Below, piece by piece: positions 62,966-64,000 of a stretch of DNA of 64,000 nucleotides. The position numbers and the translations under genes are program-made. The stretch comes from Nocardia sp. CNY236. GTDB lineage: Bacteria; Actinomycetota; Actinomycetes; Mycobacteriales; Mycobacteriaceae. Numbering within the stretch: the stretch's first letter is position 1; every line of letters begins with the position of its first letter. Location: NCBI RefSeq assembly GCF_000482385.1, contig NZ_AXVD01000007.1, positions 1 through 64,000 on the forward strand, in the 5' to 3' direction. Under the pieces are notes generated by a model. The model was not told the origin of the DNA and searched no databases. It saw only the letters and a program-made list of their open reading frames with translations.

Positions 62966-64000
62966 CTACCGCTGCGACGCGGATCGAGTTCGGCGCTCGG
63001 ATACGACGCCGAAACCGGCTATAGCCACGCTCAGCGCGGCTGCCGCGATGAGGACCGCCCCGGTGTGCCGATGATCGACAACCGCTGCTGGCGCTGTGTC
63101 GGCCAATCGCCACGACAACACCGCCAGCATGGACACGGCCCCGAGTTGGACACCGGTTTGATGGGTGGCCGCCGCCATCGCACGATCGGCCGTCGGTACC
63201 CGTGATACGGCTTGGATGTTCAGTGCAGCGAACGACAGCGCCAGACCCGCACCCACCAACAGCAGTGTCGGCAACAGATGCTCGACGTAGGACTCCGCCC
63301 GCGGTTGGGCGGCGTAGAGCACGTATGCGAGCAGGACCGCGCAACTGCCCAGCAGGATCGGCCATGGCGCGCCGTAGCGGCGCACCATCCGGGTGGACCA
63401 CCGTGCGGTCAGCGCCAGCGGCACGCACGCGGGGAGCAAAGCCAGCGCGATGACCAGAGGCGACCACCCGAGTCCGTAGTGCAGATCCACGGTTGTGATC
63501 ACCATCAGGTACAGGAACGAGCCATTGAGTAGCGCTCCGCCTGCGGCCGACCGCAGCAGCGCACCGTCTCCGACGAGTCGAAACCGCAGCGGCGTAGGCG
63601 CGTCTACATCCCGTGGAAGCACACGCATTCCGCACAGCAGCAACACCAGCGCCACCGGAATCGGAAACCATTGCGTCCACCGCCACGTCCACTCTGCTGT
63701 CAGTAGACCCGAGGCCAGCAGACCCACGGTGAAGCCGCTGGCGCCGAACTGCGAGTAGATCGACAGTGCCCGATCCCGTAATGCCCCTTCGGGAAAACTG
63801 CTTGCAATGATCGCCAGTCCGGTCGGGGCCGTCAGGGCCGCACAGGCGCCCTTCACCAGTCGACTCGCCAACAGCATGGCGGCGTTGTCCGCATACCCAC
63901 CGAGCACGCACGCCAAGACGAACACCAGTAGGGCGATCAGGAAGACACGCCGCCGGCCGAATCTGGACGTGAGGACCGGTGCCAGGAGCACAAGTCCTCC
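62966..64000 (-). CDS. MFS transporter (partial, runs off right edge)
   Basis: The visible 344 residues cover about ten membrane helices. LLLAPVLTSRFGRRRVFLIA (motif A region between helices 2 and 3) lies near the cut N terminus, and RVPTADRAMAAATHQTGVQL occurs in the second half. The first two helices lie beyond the window. This is a drug:H+ antiporter-like carrier. It is first in the transcription direction of a three-gene block with the FMN reductase and FAD hydroxylase, fitting export of the product. Confidence 0.88.
   Translation of the reverse strand, partial: GGLVLLAPVLTSRFGRRRVFLIALLVFVLACVLGGYADNAAMLLASRLVKGACAALTAPTGLAIIASSFPEGALRDRALSIYSQFGASGFTVGLLASGLLTAEWTWRWTQWFPIPVALVLLLCGMRVLPRDVDAPTPLRFRLVGDGALLRSAAGGALLNGSFLYLMVITTVDLHYGLGWSPLVIALALLPACVPLALTARWSTRMVRRYGAPWPILLGSCAVLLAYVLYAAQPRAESYVEHLLPTLLLVGAGLALSFAALNIQAVSRVPTADRAMAAATHQTGVQLGAVSMLAVLSWRLADTAPAAVVDHRHTGAVLIAAAALSVAIAGFGVVSERRTRSASQR

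Noticed and set aside
1..64000. tRNA, rRNA, CRISPR arrays, riboswitches, integrase att sites
   Set aside because: No cloverleaf, repeat-spacer array or integrase gene was recognised by eye; a covariance-model and repeat search would be decisive.
1..64000. A complete biosynthetic cluster with a PKS or NRPS core
   Set aside because: Only tailoring, sugar, regulatory and export genes are visible; no ketosynthase, adenylation or terpene-cyclase motif was found.

Overview
The window is high-GC actinomycete chromosome. GTG and TTG starts are common, third codon positions are strongly G/C, many genes overlap by ATGA, and the families (SARP/AfsR regulator, DUF574 methyltransferase, DUF899, DrrAB-type ABC pairs, dTDP-deoxysugar genes) are typical of Nocardia, Rhodococcus or Streptomyces. 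Nocardia is my best guess, but nothing here proves the genus. No rRNA, tRNA, CRISPR array or origin was recognised. The region is accessory: small self-contained operons with their own repressors, many orphan methyltransferases and several broken genes.

Layout. 1-5 kb: edge fragment of an IS630-like transposase, two small secreted proteins, a VOC protein, an aminoglycoside-phosphotransferase-fold kinase and a sterol-methyltransferase-like enzyme. 5-9.2 kb: a carotenoid-oxygenase-family dioxygenase and an SCP-x-like thiolase, divergent from a second, unusual thiolase. 9.2-15 kb: a methyltransferase, a Rho-like protein that has lost its ATPase core, a second secreted protein, an autoregulated ArsR-VOC pair, a truncated methyltransferase and a secreted phosphodiesterase. 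15-20 kb: a monooxygenase-like protein, an SRPBCC-ArsR-DUF899 operon behind a 39-bp palindromic operator, a TetR-PhyH operon and a NERD protein. 20.8-29.4 kb: a large AfsR/SARP regulator convergent with a DrrAB-like exporter, then a GbsR-type repressor divergent from a second ABC exporter. 29.5-31 kb: a GltS-like symporter.

31.4-47.7 kb holds two blocks of deoxysugar genes. The first encodes an NDP-hexose 2,3-dehydratase, a ketoreductase and a glycosyltransferase. The second encodes a 3-aminotransferase, RmlB and RmlA. Together they would make and transfer a 2,3,6-trideoxy-3-aminohexose; no 3,5-epimerase is present. Between the blocks lie a MarR-MFS/TetR efflux locus, the rearranged remains of a phosphoketolase-like gene and a radical SAM gene, two methyltransferases (one fused to a HIT domain) and a cytochrome P450 remnant. 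An OmpR-type response regulator lies upstream of rmlA, on the same strand.

49-64 kb: a TetR gene, a SulP anion transporter, a PadR repressor divergent from a SnoaL-like/FAD-desaturase-like/ferredoxin-reductase operon, a TetR-MFS pair, an aspartate-less response regulator in a lower-GC island, a zinc-ribbon HTH protein, a DUF574 methyltransferase, and an aromatic-polyketide-type FAD hydroxylase with an FMN reductase and an MFS exporter that runs off the edge. The deoxyaminosugar genes, glycosyltransferase, FAD hydroxylase, SnoaL-like protein and exporters look like tailoring genes of a glycosylated aromatic or polyketide metabolite, but no PKS or NRPS core is visible. The most unusual items are the ATPase-less Rho, the methyltransferase-HIT fusion, the scrambled phosphoketolase/radical SAM locus and the aspartate-less regulator.
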